DNA of 64,000 nucleotides, taken from positions 21,774,532 to 21,838,531 of the forward strand of contig NC_090131.1 of NCBI RefSeq assembly GCF_040581485.1. Reading direction: 5' to 3'. The notes below the pieces were generated by a model. It saw only the letters and a program-made list of their open reading frames with translations. It searched no databases and had not been told where the DNA came from. Positions 14,262 to 29,200 of the stretch are shown here, in pieces (position 1 is the stretch's first letter; every line of letters starts with the position of its first letter). This DNA is from Linepithema humile. Its lineage: Eukaryota; Arthropoda; Insecta; Hymenoptera; Formicidae. A program made the translations under genes and the position numbers.

Positions 14262-17200
14262 GAGGCATACCCCAGGTTATGGCTACAGCCAGCCGGACTA
14301 CAGGCTCCACGAGTTGAACAAGAGGTTATCGCAGCGCACGGAGGTGAGTACCGCTTTCAAATTCATTTCTCTTTTCTCTTCGCACGTCTTGCGTCTCGCG
14401 CGCGTCTCGTAGTATTCGCGCGCGAGCAAGTGTCCCGCTCTCTTGTTCTTTGCTGGCCCTTCGCATTCGATCGTTCGTCTGCCGCACACGCGGCAACGTG
14501 TGACGTAATAATTCAGACGCTTTGTCTCCAAATAAACTTTTTACTTAATCGTCCTTTTTTAGGAGAAATTTCGAAAGTACAGCAAATCACATTATTTCTC
14601 TGAAACGTTAATCTAATTTGTATATGCAATGATGGGATTATTTGTCTTAAACTCGTGGACCGAATTTTTCGTCAGCATTTGATGATGTATAATTATTAAA
14701 AACTACCATTTACGAGGAGCACATACATAAGTTTGTATGTTTTAAAAAATATTAATGTAACTTTAATTATTAACGAACTTTGTAATATTAACGTTCGATA
14801 TATTTCGTGTAGGAAATATATAATGAGCTTTTAACCATTTTCGATTTAAATTTATTTTAGAAAAATGTAGGATAATGTGTTTATTTACATTATCTTGCAT
14901 AATTTGGTATTTTACATCGATTTGACATTAATAGTAAATTGGTTTGATAATGTGAGTGATTACTCCACGAGAACGTGTGCCTGTTTTGAATCTTGATTGT
15001 TGACTTGACGCGTGTCTAATGACAGAGAAAAAATCGAACGAAACCAGGTGGATAACAGACGCGAGACTTGATTATGCGAAATACATTGTTTTTAACACGA
15101 GCTCTTATCACTCGCCTGAACATATATATTTCTTTTATACTACAAATTATTATACAATGGTTTTGCCAATTTTTCAATATTGTGTAAACAAAGGAAATAT
15201 CTCTTTATTTGATAAAATCAAGAAAATAAATGTCCCTTTGAAACGTTAAAAAAAAATTTTAATACCGAAACGGTCAGCGCCACGAAATTTACGACATGCT
15301 TAATCGAACACGCTGTTTATCGCAATTCGAGATATCGTTATTTTGATAAAGGTTATTGTATGTCGTTTTGTTTAATTGCGTTTGCCAAAACTGCTCGCAA
15401 TTTTCATTTGTTCCTTCCATTTGAGTTACGCACACCAAAGGTTCAGGTAATTGTAAAGTTATCAATGCTTTGTGTTTCTATACAAAAGACACAAAAGTTC
15501 TAAATCATGTTTATTTGATATTAATATTGTATATTCTAAACAAATTTCAATTGTAAAGTTATTCTGTTTCATGAAATTTTTATAAAAGTCTTGTTATTAT
15601 ATACTGAGCATTATTTAAATAATATTTAATATTCTATAAAAAATGCCTTTTGATTTTGAATCATGCTTTTAGGTGCTTTAATTGATAACTTTTTAAGTTA
15701 CTGACTACAAATAATACAATTAGAGAGATAATATTTTTACACATATATTTAATTTTATTTGTAATAAAGAATATTTTAAGAGATAAAAATTGGAAAATAT
15801 TTTACATTTATAGTTCGAATTTACATAAAAAAAGTGTATGCACGAAAAAATTAATATATTAGAACAGTATAACGTGCTGATTTGATTACGGTTTAATTCT
15901 TTATCAATGCACATAGTGAATGATAACTTGTTTACACAAGATGGAAAATGCTTCCATTTAAAATATGATATGTCATATGGGAAATTATATGTATCCGTTT
16001 GGCTTTTCTACATTATAAAATTATCTGGGCCATACACTGTCGGCAAATAAACCTGCCTCTTCTGAGAGATTCACGATAATAGCGATAAGATATGATCCGG
16101 GGAACGCATTATTGTTCGCGCACATGTTCTATTCGTCGGGTCGATTTCGGACTGCTGACGCTTAATCAGGGCTCTATAACAGAAAACTACGTTTATATTA
16201 TCGTGATATCGCATATCGTAGTGATTTTTACGAGTATTCGGGAATAAATTATGATTATGATAATCGGAAGCGCGCGCGGATGTAATAACAAAAGCATTTC
16301 ATTGAAGCTATTATATAATAAAAATGGAATTAAAAATATCAAATATTTTATATGATTATAAAAATTTTATACGCGACGTTATGACAGTTTTAAATAGAAG
16401 TTTTTCGAGTAAAAATTATTTTCTGTATCTTCGTATCTTTAATAAAACGAAGAATATTAAAATGAAATTTTGCATTGGTTTTTAATACTTAGTTTCGAGT
16501 AGTTTTTTCATGTATGCCATCTGCATACATTCATAAAACGCTCGCACACCGAAGATTAATCCTCCAAGGATGTGCAATTTGCGACAAGTAGAGCAGTCGC
16601 CGTATTCCTTTTAAAGATTGATTTTGTAGAGTAGTGGTCAATATGTCATTAGGATTGAGTAATGCAAAGAAAAAAAAAAGAGGAAAGTGCCTGAGGTTAA
16701 TGCGTTCTAATGAGCCTCCGCGCTCCTAGTACAGCGTTCATTAATCTTCGAGCCGCAAGGATGGACAACCGGTCTTCTTTCCTGGGAGGTCCCGATAAAC
16801 GGCCCGAATAAATTCTTCGGTTTCTGTCGTTAACGTCGCGTAAGAGGAGCGAGGAGAGGCGAAGCGGCGGCGAGCTGTCAACGCTCCGAGATTGTACACG
16901 TGCCAACACGGAAAAACTTTTCCACGTGCTTAGCTCTTGTCCGAGAAGTTTTCGAGCAGATTTTTCGCGACGAATACTCGCGCGATTTCTTTTACGCTCT
17001 CGCGTTTCTTACTCCTTCAAGTTATACTTTTATCATTACAAATAGATATTATTTCATCAAGATAATTGAAACAAATCTGAGAACGGATTTTCATCGAGTT
17101 AACAATTTTTGTCGCTTTTCCAGTGTTATCTAAAATCATGTCCGTTTTAAAAAGTATCCTATAAATCGTGTGTACGAAAGGAGGAGGGACAAAAGAGTTT

Positions 17201-20200
17201 TTCAAAATCTCCAACATATCTTTCTCGACATGTTTGCTCGCTGCGTTTTTCGCAATCGTGAATGCATAAGTCAGCTTCGTTCGGACCGTGTTTAAAAACT
17301 ACCCGCGAGACCGCACTTTGTAATGAAAGGAGACATTTTTTTCCCCTGAAACCGTTTTCGTACACCACAACAATCATCTCGGCGAGCGCACAGAGAGCTC
17401 TATATTCGGGAAATTCTGCTTCTCTCTCTCTTTGGTCATTCTCGCGCGCGGCGCACAGGGGACTGGGCGTGTGCGAATTATATTTCGCAGCACAAGCATA
17501 TATGGGAGAGCGTATATATCAATATGTACGCATGTATACATGTGAACCGCATCGATCGGCTGCGAGGGGAGAAAGAAAAGGTCAGAATCGAACTGGCGTA
17601 TTGCAATTGCTTTTACTTATGCATAGTCAGGCTGTATATTCTGCGTGCTTGTGGATCTCCCGCGATGACCCGAATTTGCGTTAAACTGCTGACCGTAAAT
17701 GACTCGTCGGTTTTTCGCTAAGAATAGCATGAGAAAAACGGACTCATCGCCTTTACATCGCGTAGGCACTATTTCAATGAAAACACGATAAGCGCTATAT
17801 TGCTCGAGGATTAATATAAAAGTAGTGTTTTATTTAAATTATTACTTGAGACAATTTTATTATTTTTTTTTTTTTAGTCACTCTGGAATTATTAATAAAT
17901 TTATCCATTTATCAATGTTTGTATTCGTAAAATAAAACAAGCTGTAGATGATTCTTTTGAACAAGAAGCACACTGCTTTTTAAAAAATTGTGTGTTTCTT
18001 CTTTCTTTTTCTTATAAAGAGAAATATATCTTTTGTTTGACATTTTGCTGGAACGACAAACAAACGGCGGTTTTATCGCAAAAAGATTACACGATCAATG
18101 GATTCGACAACGTTTGCGCGTGTTCAACAAGCGGAACAAAATCGTGTGCGCCGATAGATTAAAACGAAATAAATTCTTTGTTAAAAAATTCACATATGCC
18201 ATCGGGATATTAGTGTACGCGTGAAAGCGGCGCTTCTCGGTGAAATTACGGCGTGTCGTTATAAAGGCTGAAATGAGCGCAAAGAGAGTTAAACACGCTT
18301 GCTTGCACCGCGCGTATTTACGCCGCCTTTTAATGTCGCGGCGCATTTCGATAAGCCGACCGGACACTTGCGTGGCTCCAGTTTTATTTTATGAATCGCG
18401 CCGCCGGCGACTCCGAATGAGGAGCGTAAAAAAGCTTTTCATCGCGGCAGTGTAACCGAGGCGTCATTAAGCCGCAAAACCATCGGCAAAGATTGCGAGT
18501 CCCGTGCAATCTCTTTGCCCGAACCGTCCGACGATACCGACCACTTCTGCAGTAAACGTGTTTAATTGTAAACCATTGACCTACGGCTGCGGTTGAACTC
18601 GTCTGTCGGAAAAATTGCCAGCGAATCGGTCGATATATCGTATTAATTTCGAGGACTTGGCAAATTTTGTCGGAAAAAAAAAAGGATTTTAACAAAACCT
18701 ACATTTAAACAAGTATTTTACAATTAAATACAACGCAAAGTTCCGAAACAAAGAACGTTTTTTTTTCTCCCCCCAGCAAACGTATAAAGTCAGAGAAAGA
18801 AATATATGTGAATTTCTCTCGGAAATGTCGCGGGCTTTTCGTTTGATCCAACACGCGATCTCAATGAGCGCCTCATAAACTGCAGTTGTAATGACCATGC
18901 CCGTGATTCCCGTGCGTTTTAACCTGCACGTACAGACAGGTGCGTGTACATGGCGCGCTTTTAAACGCGGTCGCATAAAGTCGTCTGAGCTAACGAGGCG
19001 TGGAACCTCGTAAGGCAGCGATCCAAATTTCAACGTTACAACCCTGCCGAACCGTGGTGGATTCGCTTTGGCATCGCTTTACCTTTCCCTCTCCCCCGTT
19101 CGTTTCCTCTCGATCGTTCACTTATGTATATCTCCGCACACACGCACATACACATACATATATACAAATTCCAAAATCAATTGAGTTCAATTTTCTGTGG
19201 CTAATCCGAACAAAGTCAAATTTTTCTAAAGAAATATTGAATTCGATAAATTTTCCGTCTTTTTTTTCGATATTCGGAATTAAACGTTTTAATCATTAAG
19301 CTAGATAATTTCCCTTTAAGGAATGTCCACTTGATATCCATTAAAAATACAATTTTATATCCACTAGTAGATAGCTCAGTTTGTCAGCAAATTTTTGTTT
19401 AGATTCTAGATTTATAAACGAGTGCATATGTGTGTTTGAACAATATTGATTTCGATTTAGTTGCTGTGATTAAATCACGATAAATTATGACTATAACTAT
19501 ATTATTCTTGTATGCAACTGAATATAGTTCTGTATTTTTAGCTCTCTATTCGGTCACAAGTCAGTACTTTTCATTTTATATTACTTTCTTGTAACGTACA
19601 TATTGTTATCTACTTTTACCTCCTTTTTTTTCTTTTTCTTTGTAGGTTTTTCTTTATATTTACTATCCGTTCTGTATATTCATATATCATGTATAGTGCT
19701 CTGAGAGGGCTTACTGCTCTCCAGATCTCTCTTTCTCTCTCTCTCTTTCTCTCCCTCTCTCTCTTTCTCTCCCTCTCTCTCTTTCTCTCCCTCTCTCTCT
19801 TTCTCTCCTTCCTCTCTCTCTCCCTCTTCTTCTCTCTCCTTTTCTCCCGCCTCCCCTTTCTCTCTCTTACACAAAATAAATTCTACTCTATTCTACTTTC
19901 TGCTCTGCCTTGTCTCTTCCCGCTCTTCGTGTTTTTCGTCCACTTTCTACTCCCCTGCGTACGTGAACACGCGCGTACACACACCCGCGCACCCGTTCGC
20001 GAAGTTTAGCGAACGACATGGCGTGTCCTACGGTCATAAATCATCTTTCCTCGCGCTATCGTCGCATCTCGTGCGTTGTCAGCATGCGTTTGCAAGGTTC
20101 ACCGCCGTTTCTTCCGCCACTTCCGTCAGGCTGGCTAGCGCCGCCACAAAGCGTCTTACACGTAAAAGAATGTCCGAAGTCAGGCTACCGTTGATCGCCC

Positions 20201-23200
20201 TTTAATTTTAAGTAATAGTATATAATTAATTAATAACGATGCAAACGGAGAGATGTTGTAATAACGAAGAACCGATCGATTAAAATCGCGATTAAAATCT
20301 AATCCGAAAGAATGAGGTCGATTCAAATATTTGACGGGCGGAATAATAATAATGCATTGTATGTATGTATTCGCAGACATGGTGAATAATACATAATCGC
20401 CTTTCCAGTGATGGTTGATTGTACGAAAATCAGGTCAGTGATTAAATGCACGCAGTTTAGCCGGCTGGTTCCTTGAATAAATATCTAGAAATGATTGATG
20501 TGGAAGGTAAAGAAAAAACGGGGAAGTTAAGAAGGAGGAGGTGAATAAATGAAGATAAGGGATAGATTCTAATTATTCCGTACTATTAATTATATACGTT
20601 ATAATACTGCTTAGCGGGAGATCTATTAAATAAAAGTAGAAAACGGAACACGAGCAACGACAGAGGGGAATAAAAGATTGAATGACATTTCTGTCGTTTC
20701 GGAAAACAAGAGAACTTAGAAAAGCGAGGAATTGGAAGTTGTGTTCTATTAAATGAGAGAACTTGTACTGGCTGAAAGATGCAACATCTAACTTGCCAGA
20801 TGATCATAAATAAGTTGTGTTGCCCAGCTCGTTCAACTTGCACCAAAATGTGTCATTTCACGGCTGTTCGATATATTCATGCCGCGTGATTAATCAGTGC
20901 GTCGTGCAATCGCAGGTAAAATTTTGTGTATTATTTCAAGCAGCGCCGCACAAAGTGTCAATGAATCATTGACAATTCGCCTCGAATCGCTCGCGAGACC
21001 AGTTCGACGTTGATCCGATTCAACACCTCGCTCTAATCCGGCCGCATTGACCTCGGCGCCGAATGCTGCGCGCGATATATTAATAATAATCATAATATTA
21101 TAAATATTATATAGTACTAATGATATGATGTTAATAATAATGACCAAAACTATAATTACAATTATACGAGCGCTCGTCGTTATTTTTAGATGTTATCGGC
21201 GATCGCCGGTCGGCGGCAGCTAGGAAATATTAATTTCGATGCGTAAGAGGATTACTAACGATCGCGCCGGAATACTATCCGCGGTGGATCTTTATGCTGC
21301 GGTTGACGCTGCGAAAGAGCGAGTGAGAGACGGTCCGGGAGCTGCTAAGTGTACCGTTATACTACAAAGTTTGGCGTAGTTCTGCCTACGCCGGGAGTTA
21401 CCTAGACGAAGATGAGGCGGGGCGAGAGAGAAACAGGGGGAGGAAGAAGGGAGATAGAGATAGAAAGAGAGAGCGAGGAAGCTGGCGAGGAACAAAACGA
21501 GGGAAAGGACCGAGCTCTGGCGCGCATAGGAAGAAGCAGCGACTAGTCAGCGACGGAACGACGACCGCTTTTACGACTCGGTGTGGCGAGAACGCGCCCA
21601 GGAATTCATATTCATATTCCTCCGTTCGTTTTCGCGGTGCGACGAGTCTACGTTAATTTAGCAGACCGCCGCGAACGAATGACATCGACGATTAACTCGG
21701 GCCGATCCGCGGACATTTGATTATCTAGATCAATAACAATGAGATGGTTGTTCGCGAGAAACTCGAGAGACTTTCTGCACGCGATCCGCACGCAAAAGAA
21801 GTGAGCACACGAGATCGACGAAATTTGAATCGAGATGGATGAGTCCATTCTTCTGGACAAATGCGATAGCGCGTAAGAGGGAGATCCAGTTTCTCTGTCT
21901 TCCGTCCTCGTCCCGCATCTATTCGTCTGTACCGGTTAGAGCTAAATCGATTTCCGAATGCGCTGCTTCGAATCGACGGGATCTAAGCTTGAAAGAAGCT
22001 TATAGTACAATCCGATAGAATGTGGCATCACCGCGAAGCGTGGGTCCGTAGTTGACGACAAGCAATGTTCGAAGCAACCAGAATTAACGCGTATTACGGC
22101 GGGATGCGTGGAGCGCGAAATGGCGAGTGGACTGCGGCGATAGAATTAGCTTTGAATAATGTTTCGGTCGGGGAGGGAAAAAAAATCTCACACAGAAGTC
22201 GGAGTGAATATGGAGGCTAATTTCGCGCGCAAATTCGTTAGATTGCATTAAGAGGCGGAATGGAACTCCGGAACGGGCCAAGTTTCAAAGTGGGCAAGAG
22301 TGTCTAATAATAAAATCGGAGCGGAATCTCAACGAATGGAACGAAGCCTCAAAGCGGTGTAACGATTTACTAAGGATACTTCGGATGCATCGTGGTACTT
22401 CGGGTTCAATAAGAAACACTATCTCTACGATAAGACCGACCTCGAGATGTATATTACATCGATTTTATCTCAGGAACTGAGAAAAAGATTTAATGGCTGG
22501 GGATGCAGCCGGAAGCCGGGACTGTGAATGCGCATAATGACTTAATAGGAAGGCTCCGGGAAATTGGGAGGCGAAGTAATTATTTCGATGTCTGAACGTA
22601 CAACGTCGGTACGTAACTGCTCGCTGCTACGAATTTCATATTTTGAATACGCGTTAAAGCAACTATTGTTTGCTGTAAATTTATAATACCGCTAGATTTC
22701 GATAATATAGTGCAACATACTTATTCAAAAAATTGCGAGCGAGAATAACGTCACGGTATAGATGTATCGTGTAATACAAAATGTTTCAAATGTTTTATTT
22801 GTAGTGATGTCTTTGAGAAATGAAAGGAATCTCCAAATGAATAGAACGCGTAGGCGGCAATCGTCCTCTTTATACAATTTTTCACGAGAGAATTCACTGG
22901 TTTTTTTGTTCCTCTGCTCATCGCTCGTTGCGGCGGAGTTAGTTACGTAGTTTCGAAATAAGTATTACGCGAAGAATGTGTAATAATGAAGCCGATAGGG
23001 TCTTAATGGACGGAAGGGCACATCGAAAGGAGCTTCCGACAACGGCTAAAAATAAAGAACGATTTTCGGGTGCTCTCCGCTCGCTCGCGTCCTGGAATCG
23101 AACCGAACGGTATGGAACTCCACGTGCTTTCACCTCGATACTTTCTCGGAAGTGGCAGCCTCTTCTCTTCGCGGCGCGACGTGCCGCCTTTCCCGATAAA

Positions 23201-26200
23201 CCATACGCGAGAGCTGTCGTCGCATACGTCGCCTAGGATCATATGATATAAATGGTCCTTCGACACGGCAAAGACGTCGGTCTGGCTTTGTCTATAGATG
23301 ATGATCTGAACTTTGCTACGAATATCAATTAGCTATGGCCTAATTAATCGGGAAATCAGGACGAAGCGAGAGAGCGACGGACATATATTCGGCGTGGCCG
23401 CGATCTTGGACGCTGCTTTACGTGAAGCTGGAGGCGATAAACGTAAATAAAAGCGAATGGCGGGGGAGGCAAAAAGAGAAGAGAAAATAATAAAGAAGAA
23501 ATAGGAACGTATTACCTCGCGCGCATCTCGGGAATGATACGAGCGACGAGCGGAGCGATGGGCAAAAATGAAAAGAGTGAGAAAGAGGAAGAGGGAAAAA
23601 GTGAGAGGTGCTGCGTGTAAGGAAGACGCGTTACAAAAACCGGCGATGATGACTATAGCCGCGGGACGAAAGACGAAACTCCGCCGTGTACAATGCGAAC
23701 GTTTAAACGAGTTCCGATACACTCGGAGAAGGCCAAGCATATTCGTGTACGCCGAACGGTAATTAACGGTCCAAGAAGAAGAAGAAGTTTGTTAACCGGT
23801 TCGCCGCCGATATGGAAACGAGTTTCTCAGCAGATTATGCATTTTCTCTATGTAACTCTTTGCACGGGGTTTTATCGGCGCGATACACGGCCTGATCGTG
23901 ATAATACGCGCATTTTTTATGTCACGTTGAATTAATGAAGCCATCCAAGATATTTATGTATGTTTCCGACCGCCCGTAAATTCCGCGCCACGGAACTAAT
24001 CTCCTTACTATTAACCGTAATATATTCGTTACGATATATCAGTATCTTGGAGCGATAGCGATCTGCGCGAACGAAATTCTGCGTTATTCAAACGTGAAAA
24101 ATGTTTTATATCTGCTTATGTAATCGACTTCTTCTTTCCGCTTCCAGGCCAGAGAGTCTGTCTTTAAAATTAAGGTCGCGAATTCCGGGATTTTGCGTAT
24201 TCCATATATGATTTATATTTCGGAGTCGGAACGATCAGTGCGAGTAATCTAAAACATCTGAAACATGCGTGTCTGCGCACAAATTTGTTAAAAATAAGTT
24301 ACGAGATAGATACGATAAAAGAAGAAGGCACAAATAAATGGCATTCTATCGCAGAACCTGCATAACGATATCACGTATTGATATTGCCGCGAATATCATG
24401 AAGATATTCGCGCGATTATACTTTCTTCGGAATATCGACATATTTGTATTTAATAATTTCGCGGACAAAGTTTCTCTCAATTTTTCTACATACTTTACAA
24501 GAAATTAATAAAATATAAATAATGGAGAAATGATTTAATATCACATGTTTTAACGTAAAATCATATTTAACGTATTTTACACATAGTATGTAGACGTAAA
24601 ATAAAAAAATACCAATAACGTATAAATATGTATTCAGAAAAGAGGAAAATAAAATGGATTTAAAATTGATTCACCAATATTTGAGGAAAACAATGAAAGG
24701 AAAGCAGGAAAATATTAAAGTATTGTACAATATTTTTGTTTCTGATTCTGTAGGAAATATGGTGCTAAATAATGTTTGAGAAGCGTCGTGTTATCCTTTG
24801 TAATGACTTTTCGTTTTTGACGACAAGCTAACAATATTTTTACGCACGGTCTTATCACAAATCTTTTCGCGAAATGTATCGCGGTTGTTTTGAACGAGAG
24901 AGGGAAAGAGAGAGGGCAGAGATTTTTTTCTCACGTGATCGCGGACATTCCGTTTCGGCACTCGTTACTCAGCGAAAGAAAGTGCATTAATTTCCATCGC
25001 TGGACTTTGACGTACGCGAGAGAGATCCACTCCCGACTATGACGCGGAGCATTTTGACTGTGACTGATGGCGCCTCATTTACCCTCCGCGTATTTCCTAC
25101 ACGCTTGCTGTACTATTCTACACACGCACGCATTTCTTTTGCTAACGCGCTCTTTTTTGCCCCCTCTTTTTGTATTCGCGACGTTCGCGTATCTCATTGT
25201 CATGCGGACACGATAATTTCACAATTACGATAAGACAGCGTAAGAAATGTCGCTGGGACAGCGTTTTATTTATTATTAACTTATTAATAATTTATAAAGT
25301 GCAATTCTTTGAACTTTCACGCGAGTTTCTGACGAAGATCGACCAGTTGAATTTATCTTTATTTTACGTGACTCGGGTCTTCCTACATTTGACGCGGCCG
25401 TCAAATTTATAGTGCATCTTGATTTATATTAAATTTTTGAAACAATTATGTTTGTTAATATATCACGCGGAAATAATTATTTTTGAACAAGTAACTTTTA
25501 ACGAGGAAGCGGAGAGAAATTAATTTGGATTTTCACGAAATATACGATTGGGAATGAAAATTCATACAGAATATATTTATACAGATGGATGACAAGGAAA
25601 CGGATGCTGCTTGTAAATAATATGTACAATATATTTCAAACTTATCGAGAGAGAGAGAGAGAGAGAAAGAGAGCTTTCTATAGACAGATTTGGCGAACTC
25701 GGATTTTATTAGTAAAAATATCGAAGAAAGTCATCGTTTGTGATGAGTTTTCAATATTTTAACATCACCTTTCAACATTCAATTTCTCAGCGAATACATC
25801 TTAAATAAAATATCTCAAAGGTGACAAAAAATGATCCGAAACACAGACTTTTCTAATTTATTTCTTCTCTTAAATTAGAGGAAATCTTTCTGACGAGTTT
25901 CTTTCGAAGGAAAATTGGCTCATCAAACAATTTGTCTCTGAAACTTGCCTGAATCGTCCTGTATAACCGTGCGAAATAATAAGCAGCATTGATATATTAA
26001 TGCATCGCACACGACATAATATAGCGTTGGCGAAATGTTCTGTAGAAATGGCGAATTTCTGCGAAAAATTGGTTTTTTCCGCGAGCGAACTTGAGACCTC
26101 GGGGGAGAGAGTGAACGAACGAGCGAGCGAGCGGGCGCGCGCGCGCGCGCGCGCGGGTGTCGGCGCGGTGACGTCGTTGCGCGAGATGACGTTATCGAAT

Positions 26201-29200
26201 GCAAAAGCCTCCCGTTACACGGTTATCGAACACTTTTCACATTTTCCATCGCGCACATCCGTCACGTTGCGCTCGCTCGCTCGTTCGCTCGCTCGCTCGT
26301 GCTACTGTACTCTCGCGCGGGATAAAAATAGAAGCAAATATTGTCGCTGTTGTTCTTCCGCTGACGCGCTCGCGAGCCCGCATGCACACACCCATGTCCA
26401 AGGATGTAAAACGTATACGCACACGTGCATGTGTGCGCTGATTCGGTACCTCTTCGACCTGACGAGACCGCGGATGAGTGCAGCAGGGCGGTCCTGCGCG
26501 GATGTTTACGCAAAACTTTCGCCCGACGAAACGCGCGAACTAGCATCGCGCGTATGAGAGAGAATCAAGTTCGGCCAAGGTTGAGAACCGTCATGGGAGC
26601 CTGGGTAATAAAATGAGGGCCCCTGCTCTCCCCTGGGGGTGGGGCCCCCTCGATAACCCATATTGTACCCCCCATCCCCTCGTTCTTCCCCCCCTCACGT
26701 TCGTCCCTCGCGCCGCCGCCCCTGGCCGTATATACTCCGATCGGCCGGAAGAGTTTTGTCCGGGCTTGTCGCGCTAGAGAGAAATCCCATCGAATCTATC
26801 TGCCAGCGAACCGCGTGTCCGAAATTTCTCAAAAATGGTGGTCATGCGGCGCGGAATTTTTGCGAATTTTTGATATAGCGCGCGTCCACCTAGCCCACGG
26901 ACTTCAATGCGAAAAGGATTTTCGCGAGAAAATCGAGAGGTGGAGCGCGCCGACAATACTTTCGCGGCGGCGTATATACACGATCATATACCACCCCTAG
27001 TCTCCCCACACCCCCCTAACAACAGTGGGGTGGTACAGTCTCGGCGAAGAGCCGACGGCAACCCCGGCGTATAGTCCGCGCTGCCAGTCGGGACGCGCGA
27101 AAAATCACAAAAGTGAAGAATGGACGGATGGGATGAAAAAGGCGGATTTTGCCGATCGATTCGCGAGGAGCGAGTTGAAAAAATTAAGAATTGAAACCGG
27201 TATAATTCCGCTCTGTTTGGACTTCACTGTCGCGAATAAGCGGGAGTATCCTCTGTGTGTTCATTCGCGATTATAGAAACGCATCGATTAAACGATATTA
27301 CGTAAAAATAAATTAGATCATTGAATTATATTTTCGGCTAAATGAACCGTATTATAGTTTTATTATCGATTAAATATGAATTTATTTTTGAATACTATAC
27401 TTCGTGCAATCACAACGCAAACTCATATATTTTTGCGTACTTGTAGAATCCTTTGAAATTAAAGTGAAAATCCTTTGAAATTATATCCAATAATTATATT
27501 GATTTTCCTTGAAAAATCACGGCAAGCACTAACATCTTTTTTGCGAAGAAAAATATCGAAATCCGTGTTTCTCTCTGCATATTTAACGCTAGATAGATCA
27601 TTCTTTTCGCGTCTCGCTCCAAGTCTAACACAAGTATTGGAGTTTTTCGCGTCAGTGTAAGATGAAAATCAGATAGTCGTGTGCAACAGCCATATATTTA
27701 GTACGAAATGGGAATAGTGAAGAATTCGGGGACAAGGGCTAGAATTTTGGTAGTCCTTGGGATAAAGGGCGCAAAGACGCATCGGTCGCGGGCAGTCTCG
27801 AGAGCGGTCGACGCGGCCGAATCGATGGAAAGAAATTTATTCGTCGCGAGCGCCGGCGGCGGGTTTAAAATACGGCGTCGACGTCGAGACGCCGCTGCCG
27901 CCGCCGCCGCCGTCGCGTCCTCGGGGTAACGCCACATCGTGTCGCGCTACCTGGTAGCGCCGTGGAATTACATCGGATTCTTTCTCGTCGCTGCCGGTAT
28001 GCCGGAATCGGACTGGAATTCAGGGAGACTCGACGCCGAGCATTTTTTGGCGGCCACGCCGGGCCGAGCCGGGCTGAGCCCGGTGTAAACGCGCCGCCAC
28101 CCGGTTATTACATACGTTGAGCGTCCGAACGGACAGGGCGACTCAACTCGACCGTGGACCTTTGCTTCTTTCCGTCCGCGGCTCTGCCTCGGACAAATTG
28201 AATTTAATTCTGACGCTAATACGGCCGCCGAAAAACGCGCGCGCCGGGGACGCGCGAAAATCACGCCGCCGATTTATGTCCGCGCCCTTTTTCCTTACTC
28301 GACGATTATGAAATCTTCGTCGGCCCCTTTGAGCGTGATATTACGGATACTGCAGTGCGCTAATATAGCAGTTCATTTTAATGAATAAAAGCACGTCGCG
28401 TGTAGAAGCTTAATTTACGTTTTGTTATCAAATTATTGAGCTTATTAAATTGTACGGCGCGCAGGATAATCGGAAACTTGCTGAAAAATATTGAAGACAG
28501 CAAATTTTTCCTTGGCCAGATTTACAGCGGCGAATCGTGGAGTGATAGAACTTTAGAAAAATCAAAAATGCATATTACAAAGAATTCTGTACATTTTGTT
28601 AATATTTTAATACTGAAAGCACGTATTACCTTTTTATGGACGGTTTTTGCGAGCGTGGATTCGAGCGCTATGCTCATCGCACTTCTCGTACGTTGCACCG
28701 CGATCATCGCAATTTTCACTGTTATTAACTTGGGTGAATGAAAGTATACGATGTGTATGTATGTGCGAATGTCGCTTTTTGTTATTTCCTTGTCACTCGC
28801 GCGGTTTATGCTGGGGAGAGCCAATTTTTATTGCGGGAATAATATTGAATTTCGACAGTCCATAGCGAGAACGACGCGAATACGAATTTCTTGCGTACCG
28901 TCGGAATGGTGGTTTTGTTCAAGATGAGAGAATTATCGGATAGAATATGTATAAAATACAATAGAATAGCCAATATGGCGAATCGAATTAGAACAGAATT
29001 GCAAAAATAGTATTATTTCGCATGTATGTTATTCGCTTATTGATTGCATAACTCTTGAACTAGCGTTATAAGAATATTCGAAAAATGCTATTGAATTAAA
29101 TTTTGCATTTTTTGATAATTTTTATGTTTAAAAAATATAAAATAAAACGAAATTGAACAATAGCAGTATAGCCGTATGTAGGTTTACTATTTACTCACTT

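Noticed and set aside
26000..26557. 185-codon plus-strand frame
   Set aside because: Arg/Ala/Ser-rich sequence arising from CG and GCTC repeats, with no homologous motif; stops are rare there simply because of GC content.
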